From Eretmocerus hayati (Eukaryota > Arthropoda > Insecta > Hymenoptera > Aphelinidae): 64,000 nt of DNA. Positions 52,866 through 62,003 of the stretch are shown one piece after another. The position numbers and the translations under genes are program-made. The DNA lies in assembly GCA_029851415.1 (NCBI GenBank), contig CM056742.1, positions 62,134,454-62,198,453 of the forward strand. The letters are read 5' to 3'. Within the stretch, counting starts at the first letter, position 1. The number at the start of each line of letters is the position of its first letter. The notes under the pieces are model-generated. The model saw nothing but the letters and a program-made list of their open reading frames with translations. It ran no database searches and was not told the origin of the DNA.

Positions 52866-54968
52866 ATATATGAGTGATTCTGGAGCAAGCTGGACAAAAC
52901 CGTCACCAGGGGGGTCTGGGAAAAATCCGCAAAAATTTTTTTCCATTAGTACTATGTTGAAATAGAACGGAAAATTTTTTTTCAGATTTTTTCGGACCCC
53001 CCTGTGGGCCCCAGGGCCCATGAAAGGGCCATTTTAGGCCCTTTTTCAGCCTATTCTAGGAAAATCATAGCTCCGACGCAATTCCATATTTTCCAACGTA
53101 CTTGGGCGCATTTTTCTCGTCAAGACTAGTACTTTGGAGAAAAAAATTGTCCGAGGCCACCTAGTGAACCTGACGACTTCTGCCACCTATTTATTGAGAG
53201 CAAATTTTAGCGATTTTTGGGCTTGCTTCAAAGTGATGTAGCTCCCACTAGACATGTGATAATCGACTTTTACAAGTAGTCATTTTGAAGGTCTTGGAAA
53301 TACCTACAACTTGCCCACTTGTGAAAGTCAATTATCGCACTTTTTGTTGGAGCTACAGTCGATACAAGTTGAGCTATTTACGAAAAAGTAGAAAATTCAG
53401 GACTCGATTACAAAAATATATCTTAATTTTTTTTCACCAAACTTGTGCGAAAATGTTCTTTCAGACATCTACTTTCAGTAAAAAAAATTTGGCGGAGGTT
53501 ATTTTTTTTTATTTTTTTGCCGAGCGTTACAAAATGCCGCATTTCGTGGTTTTAGCAAAAACAGCATCTTTGACCACGGTCACATATGCTCCCATCTAGA
53601 CTGATGTGCACCAATCTGTGTGAAAGTACTCCCCAAAGTACCCCCAAGTACGTGTAAGAAGTTGCGGGAACGAGCCTCCACCCAGGAGCGAGCTGTAGGT
53701 TCTATTTACCGTGTCCAAAATAGGCATTATTTTGGCTATTCGAGCGTAAGCGACTGAGAGCATGATTTTACTTGTTCTGGCTTACAAATGAGATAATGGG
53801 CTAGAATGAGGATCCAAACATATTTTTCCGACTCAAAATGACCATCTGAACACAATTCCGAGGTCAGTTTAGCTCTAGAATGTCGTCTAGTGCCTCAACG
53901 GGTCAGAACCCGTCGACAGAATCTAAGTTCTTGAGGGGCAGAGGGACGACTATTTAGAGCAAAACTGACCTCGGAATTGTGTTTAGATAGTCATTTTGAG
54001 TCGGAAAAGCATGTTTTGATTCTCATTCTACCCCATTATCTCATTTGTGAGCCAGAACGAGTAAAATCATGCTCTCAGTCGCTTACGCTCGAATAGCCAA
54101 AATAATGCCTATTTTTGACACGGTAAATAGAACCTACAGCTCGCTGCTGGGTGGAGGCTCGTCCCCGCAACTTCTTACACGTACTTGGGGGTACTTTGGG
54201 GAGTACTTTCACACAGATTGGTGCACATCAGTCCAGATGGGAGCATATGTGACCGTGGTCAAAGATGCTGTTTTTGCTAAAACCACGAAATGCGGCATTT
54301 TGTAACGCTCGGCAAAAAAAATAAAAAAAAAAATAACCTCCGCCAAATTTTTTTTACTAAAAGGAGATGTCTGAAAGAATATTTTCGCACAAGTTTGGTG
54401 AAAAAGAATTAAGATATATTTTTGGAATCGAGTCCTGAATTTTCGACTTTTTCGTAAATAGCTCAACTTGTATCGACTGTAGCTCCAACAAAAAGTGCGA
54501 TAATTGACTTTTACAAGTGGGCAAATTGTAGGTATCTCCAAGACCTTCAAAATGACTACTTGTAAAAGTCGATTATCACATGTCTAGTGGGAGCTACATC
54601 ACTTTGAAGCAAGCCCAAAAATTGCTAAAATTTGCTCTCAATAAATAGGTGGCAGAAGTCGTCAGGCTCACTAGGTGGCCTTGGACAATTTTTTTCTCCA
54701 AGGTACTAGTCTTGACGAGAAAAATGCGCCCAAGTACGTTGAAAAATACTGAATTGCGTCGGAGCTATGATCTTCCTAGAATAGGCTGAAAAAGGGCCTA
54801 AAATGGCCCTTTCATGGGCCCTGGGGCCCACAGGGGGGGGTCGAAAAAATCTGAAAAAAAATTTTTCGTTCTATTTCAACATAGTACTAATGGAAAAAAA
54901 TTTTTGCGGATTTTTCCCAGACCCCCCTGGTGACGGTTTTGTCCAGCTTGCTCCAGAATCACTCATAT
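52866..54968. repeat. Long inverted repeat FB5
   Basis: Ends ATATGAGTGATTCTGGAGCA (52868) and its complement (to 54968). Nearly full pairing runs to a centre near 53915, where GGGTCAGAACCCG forms a small hairpin. Arms are about 1.05 kb and quite similar, so this is the youngest-looking foldback. Mirrored frames (53285-53599 plus, 54209-54550 minus) give nearly the same 100-residue sequence, which I do not recognise. No transposase is visible. Confidence 0.88.
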
Positions 54969-55430
54969 ACAACTCATCATTCTGTCAACCATATTTGATA
55001 TTATATATATAGTATACTCCATACCCCTTTCTTCTCCCTAACACACTAATACACCGATACACCGGATATCGGTGTGTTCAGAAGAAGAAGGATCATACAC
55101 CACATGTGTGGAGATATTTCGATATTTCTCGAGTCGAAATACGGGGCTGGTGAAATCGAACTGAGATGTAAAACGAAGGCATGAAATTTGCGGTGTCAAA
55201 TACAACGTTTTCAGAGCTCGAATTGAAAGAATAATTGTACAGAACCCTGAATCGTATTGGAAAGGGTTTACTAGAGCATGGCAGAGCTGTATGAGCAACG
55301 GTAATGAGGTGAATAATCCAAGTGGAAAAAGAGTGTGAGGTTAAAAAAGCCCAATTCGAAGTATAGATAGGCACAGCGCCTCGCTCGATTCTTCGTCTGC
55401 TCATACTCGCCAGCGAGGTCTACCGCGTCT
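54969..55430. other. Unassigned spacer
   Basis: Holds a short hairpin ACACCGATACACCGGATATCGGTGT near 55052-55072 and no recognised gene. Its right part may be the 3' UTR of the LINE tail that follows. Confidence 0.35.
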
Positions 55431-55531
55431 CTGGATGTAAGACTGGCATATGTTCATATGCTACTGTATTTTTGTATTCTGCCCTTGGGCGAATGAAGGT
55501 TATCATTCATTCATTCATTCTCTCTCTCTCC
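55431..55531 (+). mobile_element. CR1/Jockey-like LINE 3' end with (ATTC)n tail, then (TC)n
   Basis: TATGCTACTGTATTTTTGTA leads to the hairpin GCCCTTGGGC, then GAATGAAGGTTATC, an (ATTC)n tail (55505-55520) and TCTCTCTCTC. The same end occurs at 58960-59008 and 60731-60778. The 5' limit is uncertain. Confidence 0.65.
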
Positions 55532-56043
55532 TTTTTTTTGAGGTGGTTAGAGGGCAAAATCTGCCTCAAGATCCTTCGGATCTGTCGCCAGACACCGAAC
55601 TGGTTCAGCTTACGCGGACTACGCTTAGTCCACGCAGGCCATACCAGGCGGGACACGTGTTTGGGTGGGGCCCACCAAGCCCGGCCGTGTAACATGCCTC
55701 TCCCCTTGATGTTCGATACCTAGGGCATCGGGCAATCAGGGAGGAGATCCACCTGCTTCTGCCATTTCAGCCCGGAACCGCGTGAGCATTACTTGAGGAT
55801 GAGTTGCATGTCTCGCGCTTGATCGCGAGCATTCTTCTTCTCTGTCTTGTCTCGCCGGCCACTTGTCGGCATCGTGTAACTTTATTCCTAATTTTTCCCC
55901 TCTCTTGCTTCTTTCTTCTCTCTCTTCTCTTCTTCCTTCCCTCTTCAGTCCATCATATTCCTCCTGGAATCATTTAGACCTTTTTTGTTTGAATCGGCAG
56001 ACTCACTGTAATTCGCCTGTTTCGAGGCGCCTCACTTCCCTCT
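55532..56043 (-). mobile_element. R1-type LINE 3' UTR copy
   Basis: On the minus strand it ends ...TCTAACCACCTC plus a run of A (T at 55532-55539), then (GA)n. The body matches 59072-59580 and 60799-61310 (GGACTACGCTTAGTCCACGC, TACCAGGCGGGACACG). It is cut at 56043 in CTTCCCTCTCTTTCTC, where element sequence and the (TC)n tract share bases. Confidence 0.8.
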
Positions 56044-56545
56044 CTTTCTCTCTCTCTCTCTCTTTTTTTCTTGAGGTGGTTGTAGGGCGAATACGCTGCG
56101 ACGTACGAAGGAGAGGCACCGGTCAGCCAAACACGGCTGGCCAGCACCTCCCCAACAGTCCCGGGCTGGAATCCGCATCCATACGGCCATCCGAACCGGG
56201 TAAACCATCTCTTCCTTCTCCGTTGGCGCCGGCCATTGGACAAGGGAGAGATCCACCAACTTACCAATCCGGCCCCGGCACCGCGTGAGCATTACTTCAG
56301 GGCCGGCGGCGTCTCGCGCTCAGGATCAAGCGTCTCTCTTCTCACGACTCGCAGGTGTTGTTTCCCTTCCTTCGATCTTCTTCCATCTCTTCATTCTCCA
56401 TTCTTCTTTTTTCTCTCTTCTTCCTTCCCTCTTCAGTCCATCATATTCCTCCTGGAACCATTTGGACCTCTTCTGTTTGAATCGGCAGACTCACTGTGAT
56501 TCGCCTGTTTCGAGGCGCCTCGCTTCCCTCTCTTTCTCTCTCTCT
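56044..56545 (-). mobile_element. R1-type LINE 3' UTR copy, second subfamily
   Basis: (TC)n 56044-56062, T-run 56063-56069, then GAGGTGGTTGTAGGGCGAAT, matching 17977-18205 near the 3' end. It is followed by TC-rich 3' UTR (56350-56545) that matches the other copies. Cut again in CTTCCCTCTCTTTCTC near 56540, followed by (TC)n. Confidence 0.78.
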
Positions 56546-58440
56546 CTCTCTCACTTTCTCTCTCTCTCTTTTTTTTTTCTTAAAGTGGAATATAATGAAA
56601 AATCTGATGACAGGACACCCCTATTGGATGTCCCACCGGCAGACCATGAGCGCTTTCGTTTTGCCCACCCGGTGAACCGGATGAGCATGAATCCAGCGCC
56701 CGTGTGCCCTGGGGGCTGAAACCTTCTGCGCTCAGCCCTACAGTGTTGGCAAGCGATCACTGCAGAACTGGAGGCAGCTAACCACTATCTAACCAACCCA
56801 CCCCGGAACCGCGTTAGCATAACTCCAGGGTGGGAGGCGTATCGCGCTCAGGATCGAGCGACTCTCTTTTCTCACGACTCGCAGGTGTTGTTGCTCCTTC
56901 TTCGATCTTTTCCTACTCTTCTTTCTTCGATCTTCTCTCTTCTTTCTTCTTCCTTCTTCTTTCTTTCTTCCCTCTTCAGATCATCATATTCCCCCCGGGA
57001 TAATTTGGACCTCTTCTGTTTGAATCGGCGGACTCACTGTGATTCGCCTGCTTCGAGGCGCCTTACTTCCCTTTCTTTCTCCTCCTTACGGGTCATCATC
57101 AGCTTGATGTATCCGGTGACTCTATCCCATGTCTCATGGTTGCGGAGCAAGTACGGGACGAGGTTCTCAGGTGTTAGTTGAGCACCCAGCCATTCATCCA
57201 ACTCGGCGCGCTCCCTTCGGGTGTCGTTGCATGTGAACATGGCGTGTTCAGCGTCATCCCAGTTGTCCCCGCATGACTGACATGCTGGGGATGTCCTCTT
57301 CTTGAACCGGGTCAGGTAGGCACCGAAGCAACCGTGATCACTCAGTGCCTGTGTCGTCCAGTAGTCCATCTCTCCGTGGGTGCTTTCGGCCCACTTGGCT
57401 ACGTCACGGATCAACCGGTGCGTCCATCTGCCATTCGCAAATGGCGAATCCAACTCAGTTTGCCACTGTTCGAGGGTGGTCTCCTTCTCGTTGTCGCGGA
57501 TGATCTCCTTCATTGTCGGAGTCAGCACTCATTCGGCTCCGATCACTTTCTGGGAGTCCCAGATCCTCACTCGCTCCGCGACGAGCAAGTGGATGGGCGG
57601 AGTACTCGCCAATACGTAAGCCGCATCTCCTGACACGGTGCGGTAGGCACGGATACTCCTCAGGGCCGCTCTCCGGTGGACAGGCCCCATTCTCTTCTCG
57701 ATGATGGTCTTTTCTACTCTCTTTCCCCACACGGGTGCACCGTATAGCATGATGGAGGTGGTGACGGTGTCGAGAAGTGCGCGCCTCTTTTCCTCGGGTC
57801 CTCCGATATTCGTCATAAGCCGCTGGAGCGCCGCACCGACCCTGCTCGCCTTCTGGGCGGCTTCCTGGATGTGCTTCTTAAACGACCACTTGTCGTCGAG
57901 CCATACACCGAGGTATTTCAGCTCTGTCTCCCGTGGGATCTCTTGCCAGTTGACATAAAACCGGGGTAAGTCAAACTTCCTACGCCTTGTGACCACGACT
58001 GCTTCGCACTCCTTGACAGCGAGCTCCAGAAGCCTGCTGATCATCCACTCGTAGACTCGAGCCAGCGCTTCGTACGCGCGTCTACCCAAGAGTTCCTCGT
58101 TGACGGCCCATACTATGAGTCCCGCGTCGTCCGCGAAAGCCACAATTATCATTCCTCCTGGCAGTTCGATAGACAGTAAGCTGTCGTAATGGGTGTTCCA
58201 GTTGAACGGCCCGGAAACCGATCCCTGTCTGATTCCGGCGGACAGTACCCGAATCTCTTGTCCCTCGTTGGTGTCGTACACGAGGGTCCTGTTCCGCAGG
58301 TAGTCACTCGTGACGGCTAGCAGATAGGGGGGGGGGGCACTTTACCTGCTTGGGATTGATGGACTCGCTCCAAGCTCGCGCAGTTGAACGCGTTCTTTAT
58401 GTCCAACGCAATGATGGCACAGAAACCTTCTCTTCCTTGG
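56546..58440 (-). mobile_element. R1-type LINE copy, 5'-truncated, with ORF2 C-terminal half
   Basis: (TC)n and T-run at 56546-56578, 3' UTR 56579-57033, ORF2 57034 to about 58430. It ends at 58440 (CTTCCTTGG) where LINE C would continue with TATGGG; instead (TC)n begins (58441-58516). A G-run of 11 at 58327-58337 replaces GGATGG of LINE C and breaks the frame. Confidence 0.82.
57034..58430 (-). pseudogene. R1-type ORF2: RT motif C to C-terminus, one stop
   Basis: Minus-strand frames 58281-57529 and 57528-57034 are the same frame parted by one stop codon (TGA) after WDSQKVIGAE. The first has QGSVSGPFNWN, the catalytic AFADDAGLIV box, and ELKYLGVWLDDKWSFKKHIQ. The second has GEMDYWTTQALSDHGCFGAY and the zinc motif C-X2-C-X8-H-X4-C. 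Upstream of 58281 the G-run frameshift occurs. The protein is more than 90 percent alike by eye to the copy at 59541-60719. Confidence 0.8.
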
Positions 58441-58455
58441 TTCTCTCTCTCTCTT

Positions 58456-58513
<58 letters not shown>

Positions 58514-58516
58514 TCT
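58441..58516. repeat. (TC)n tract
   Basis: TC repeats with a few TTC and CCC breaks between an R1-type copy (minus) and a CR1/Jockey-like 3' UTR (plus). Confidence 0.92.
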
Positions 58517-59025
58517 TAGCAAGAAAGACTGGTTGTGATATGTTTACGGCTCCTCCAGACCCACTTGGCACACTTTATCCCTCAGATCCTAAATGAAGTA
58601 TCTTGTATTGTGGGTTTACAAATATGTTTTTGCTGGTCTTGTCACTGAAGTTCATTGTTTGAAATATTTGTAATTATGTATTAGTTTTATAAATGCCATG
58701 CAAAACTCAATGATTTGTGTGCTGGTTTCATTTGCTTCGATCAATTCATAAATGTCTCTCTCTAAATTGTAATTTCTGTGATATTCCTGCTGGCCCAAGC
58801 CTCTTGTATGCCTGACTCTTATGCATCCTTCGATGCCTCAAAATGACTAGTCACTTCCTGTGATAATTCTAATATTCCTTGACCAAAAAGACAAATATTT
58901 ATACATCTTTATTTATTTATTATGTAGGTGTGACATATGTGAATTATGCTACTGTACTCTTTCAATTTTGCCCTCGGGCGAATAAAGGTTATCAATCAAT
59001 CAATCAATCTCTCTCTGTCTCTCTA

Positions 59026-59047
<22 letters not shown>
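58517..59047 (+). mobile_element. CR1/Jockey-like LINE 3' UTR with (ATCA)n tail, then (TC)n
   Basis: Starts at (TC)n, has no coding sequence, and ends with the hairpin-like GCCCTCGGGC, GAATAAAGGTTATC, (AATC)n (58994-59008) and (TC)n to 59047. Strong 5' truncation. Confidence 0.75.
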
Positions 59048-59056
<9 letters not shown>

Positions 59057-60719
59057 TTTTTCTTTTTTTTTAAGGTGGTTAGAGGGCAAAATCTGCCTCA
59101 GGATCCCTCGGATCCGTCCCCAGACACCGGACTGGTTCAGCTTACGCGGACTACGCATAGCCCACGCAGGCCATACCAGGCGGGACACGGGTTTGGGTGG
59201 GGCCCACCGAGAGGTGGGCCCGGCCGTGTAATATCCCTCTCCCCTCGATGTCCGATACCTAGGGCATCGGGCAATCAAGAAGGAGATCCACCTGCACCTA
59301 CCATCTCATCCCGGAACCGCGTGAGCATTACTTCAGGATGAGCGGCATGTCTCGCGCTCGATTGCGAGCGTTCCTTTTCTCCATCTTCTCTCTTCGGCCA
59401 CTTGTCGGCATCTTCTGTCTTCATTCTCCATTGTTCCCTCTCTTTCTTCTTTCTTCTCTCTTCTTTCTTCTTTCTTCCCTCTTCAGTGCATCAGATTCCT
59501 CCTGGAATCATTTGGGCCTCTTCTGTTTCAATCGGCAGAGTCACTGTGATTCGCCTACTTCGAGGCGCCTTACTTCCCTCTCTTTCTCCTCTTTGTGGGT
59601 CATCACCAGCTTGATGTATCCGGTGAGTCTATCCCATGTCTCCTGGTTGCGGAGTAAGTACGGGACGAGATTCTCAGGTGTTAGTTGAGCACCCAGCCAT
59701 TCATCCAGCTCGGCGCGCTCTCTCCGGGTGTCGCTGCACTTGAACAGGGCATGTTCGGCGTCATCCCATTCGTCCCCGCATGACTGACATGCTGGGGTCG
59801 TCCTCTTCTTGAACCTGGTTAGATAGGAACCGAAGCAACCATGATCGCTCAGTGCCTGCGTCGTCCAGTAGTCCATCTCTCCGTGGGTGCGTTCCGCCCA
59901 CTTGGCTACGTCACGGATCAGCCGGTGCGTCCATCTGCCGTTCGCAAATGGCGAATCCCACTCAGTTTGCCAATGCTCAAGGGTGGTTTCCTTCTCGTTG
60001 TCGCGGATGATCTCCTTCATCGTCGGAGTGAGTACTCGTTCGGCTCCGATCACTTTCTGGCGGTCCCAGATCCTCACTCGCTCCGCGACGAGCAAGTGGA
60101 TGGGCGGAGTACTCGCCAATACGTAAGCCGCATCTCCTGACACAGTGCGGTAGGCACGGATACTCCTCAGGGCCGCTCTTCGGTGGACAGGCCCCATTCT
60201 CTTCTCGATGATGGTCTTCTCTACCCTCTTCCCCCACACGGGTGCACCGTACAGCATGATGGAGGTAGTGACGGTGTTGAGAAGTGCGCGCCTCTTTTCC
60301 TTGGGTCCTCCGATATTCGGCATAAGCTGCTGGAGCGCCGCACCGACCTTGCTCGCCTTCTGGGCGGCTTCCTGGATGTGCTTCTTGAACGACCACTTGT
60401 CGTCGAGCCATACACCGAGGTATTTCAGCTCTGTCTTCCGTGGAATCTCTTGCCCGTTGATATAAAACCGGGGTAAGTCAAACTTCCTACGCCTTGTGAC
60501 CACGATTGCTTCGCACTTCTTGACAGCGAGCTCCAGAAGCCTGCTAATCATCCACTCGTAGACTCGGGATAGCGCCTCGTTCGCGCGTCTACCCAAGAGT
60601 TCCTCGTTGTCAGCCCATACTATGAGTCCCGCGTCGTCCGCGAAAGCCACTATTATCACTCCTTCTGGCAGTTCGATAGACAGTAAGCTGTCATACTGGG
60701 TGTTCCAGTTGAACGGCCC
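59048..60719 (-). mobile_element. R1-type LINE copy, 5'-truncated, youngest-looking
   Basis: T-run 59048-59071 (poly(A) on its strand), 3' UTR 59072-59540, ORF2 59541-60719. It is cut at 60719 exactly where (TC)n starts. Both flanks are (TC)n. The open frame is unbroken. Confidence 0.87.
59541..60719 (-). CDS. R1-type ORF2, partial: RT motif B/C to C-terminal zinc domain
   Basis: About 392 codons open from the truncation point (GPFNWN...) to the natural stop at 59541. It shows the reverse transcriptase catalytic box AFADDAGLIV, the thumb-like LKYLGVWLDDKWSFKKHIQE, TTSIMLYGAPVWG and a C-terminal zinc motif C-X2-C-X8-H-X4-C (CQSCGDEWDD...HALFKC). The N-terminal endonuclease and reverse transcriptase fingers are absent by truncation and no ATG is near the start, so it is not expected to be translated. 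It is the best reference for this family's C-terminus here. Confidence 0.8.
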   Translation of the reverse strand, partial: GPFNWNTQYDSLLSIELPEGVIIVAFADDAGLIVWADNEELLGRRANEALSRVYEWMISRLLELAVKKCEAIVVTRRRKFDLPRFYINGQEIPRKTELKYLGVWLDDKWSFKKHIQEAAQKASKVGAALQQLMPNIGGPKEKRRALLNTVTTSIMLYGAPVWGKRVEKTIIEKRMGPVHRRAALRSIRAYRTVSGDAAYVLASTPPIHLLVAERVRIWDRQKVIGAERVLTPTMKEIIRDNEKETTLEHWQTEWDSPFANGRWTHRLIRDVAKWAERTHGEMDYWTTQALSDHGCFGSYLTRFKKRTTPACQSCGDEWDDAEHALFKCSDTRRERAELDEWLGAQLTPENLVPYLLRNQETWDRLTGYIKLVMTHKEEKEREVRRLEVGESQ

Positions 60720-60798
60720 TCTCTCTCTCTTTGTATTCTGCCCTTGGGCGAATGAAGGTTATCATTCATTCATTCATTCTCTCTCTCTCCTTTTTTTT
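60720..60798 (+). mobile_element. Extremely truncated LINE 3' end (about 47 bp) between (TC)n tracts
   Basis: TTGTATTCTGCCC, TTGGGCGAATGAAGG, TTATC and (ATTC)n occupy about 60731-60770, with TCTCTCTCTC before and after and then a T-run (60791-60798) that belongs to the next R1-type copy. It matches 55473-55520. Confidence 0.75.
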
Positions 60799-61537
60799 AA
60801 GGTGGTTAGAGAGCAAAATCTGCCTCAGGATCCCTCGGATCCGTCCCCAGACACCGGACTGGTTCAGCTTACGCGGACTACGCATAGCCCACGCAGGCCA
60901 TACCAGGCGGGACACGGGTTTGGGTGGGGCCCACCGAGAGGTGGGCCCGGCCGTGTAATATCCCTCTCCCCTCGATGTCCGATACCTAGGGCATCGGGCA
61001 ATCAAGAAGGAGATCCACCTGCATCTACCATCTCATCCCGGAACCGCGTGAGCATTACTTCAGGATGAGCGGCATGTCTCGCGCTCGATTGCGAGCGTTC
61101 CTCTTCTCCATCTTCTCTCTTCGGCCACTTGTCGGCATCTTCTATCTTCACTCTTCATTGTTCCCTCTCTTTCTTCTTTCTTCTCTCTTCTTTCTTCTTT
61201 CTTCCCTCTTCAGTGCATCAGATTCCTCCTGGAATCATTTGGGCCTCTTCTGTTTCAATCGGCAGAGTCACTGTAATTCGCCTGCTTCGAGGCGCCTTAC
61301 TCCCCTCTCTTTCTCCTCTTTGTGGGTCATCACCAGCTTGATGTATCCGGTGAGTCTATCCCATGGCTCCTGGTTGCGGAGTAAGTACGGGACGAGATTC
61401 TCAGGTGTTAGTTGAGCACCCAGCCATTCATCCAGCTCGGCGCGCTCTCTCCGGGTGTCGCTGCACTTGAACAGGGCATGTTCGGCGTCATCCCATTCGT
61501 CCCCGCATGACTGACATGCTGGGGTCGTCCTCTTCTT

Positions 61538-61540
<3 letters not shown>
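60799..61540 (-). mobile_element. R1-type LINE copy, 5'-truncated (3' UTR and last ORF2 codons)
   Basis: Near-identical to 59072-59810 over its whole length. It ends at 61540 (CTTCTTGAA) where (TC)n starts. Contains only the last 80 or so codons of ORF2 including part of the zinc motif (CQSCGDEWDDAEHALFKC). Confidence 0.85.

Positions 61541-61587
<47 letters not shown>
61541..61587. repeat. (TC)n tract
   Basis: Pure (CT)n between an R1-type copy on the minus strand and a LINE D relative on the plus strand. Confidence 0.95.
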
Positions 61588-61589
<2 letters not shown>

Positions 61590-61999
61590 GTGTGAGATTC
61601 ATCTTTGATCTTAGGAGAGACGAGCACATCACCCCGTTTAGGGAGCGATTGGGTTGGTTACGTACTGATTCGCGGAGAATGTACTTCGCAGCACTTTTAA
61701 TGCATAAGATCATGCATTTGGGAGAACCTGGCTACCTTGCTGCGATGTTTACCAGGTACCAATCCGAACGCCCCGCACGCGGTGATACAGAAGAGCGGGT
61801 ACTCAAAGTTCCCAATATGAGACTTGAGTATGGAAGAAGATCTTTCCAGGTTCAATGTGCTCATTTGTGGAACTTTCTCCCTCCGGGCTTTCGGCAGCTG
61901 GGGAAGATATCGTTGTTTAAAGAAGCCTTAAAAGATCTCTTGATGACACAGACTCCTCAGAAGATTGATGTGGAGAAGAAGCATTATTTTAATCTATGA
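61588..61999 (+). pseudogene. LINE D relative: last part of ORF2, 5'-truncated at (TC)n
   Basis: Open from the truncation point to TGA 61997-61999. MRFIFDLRRDEHITPFRERL and GWLRTDSRRMYFAALLMHKI match LINE D ORF2 (22985-23110). The frame continues where LINE D has a premature TAG (23246) and shows the original ending FQVQCAHLWNFLPPGFRQL to ...HYFNL. It belongs to the C-terminal domain beyond the reverse transcriptase. Confidence 0.82.
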
Positions 62000-62003
62000 T
62001 AGG

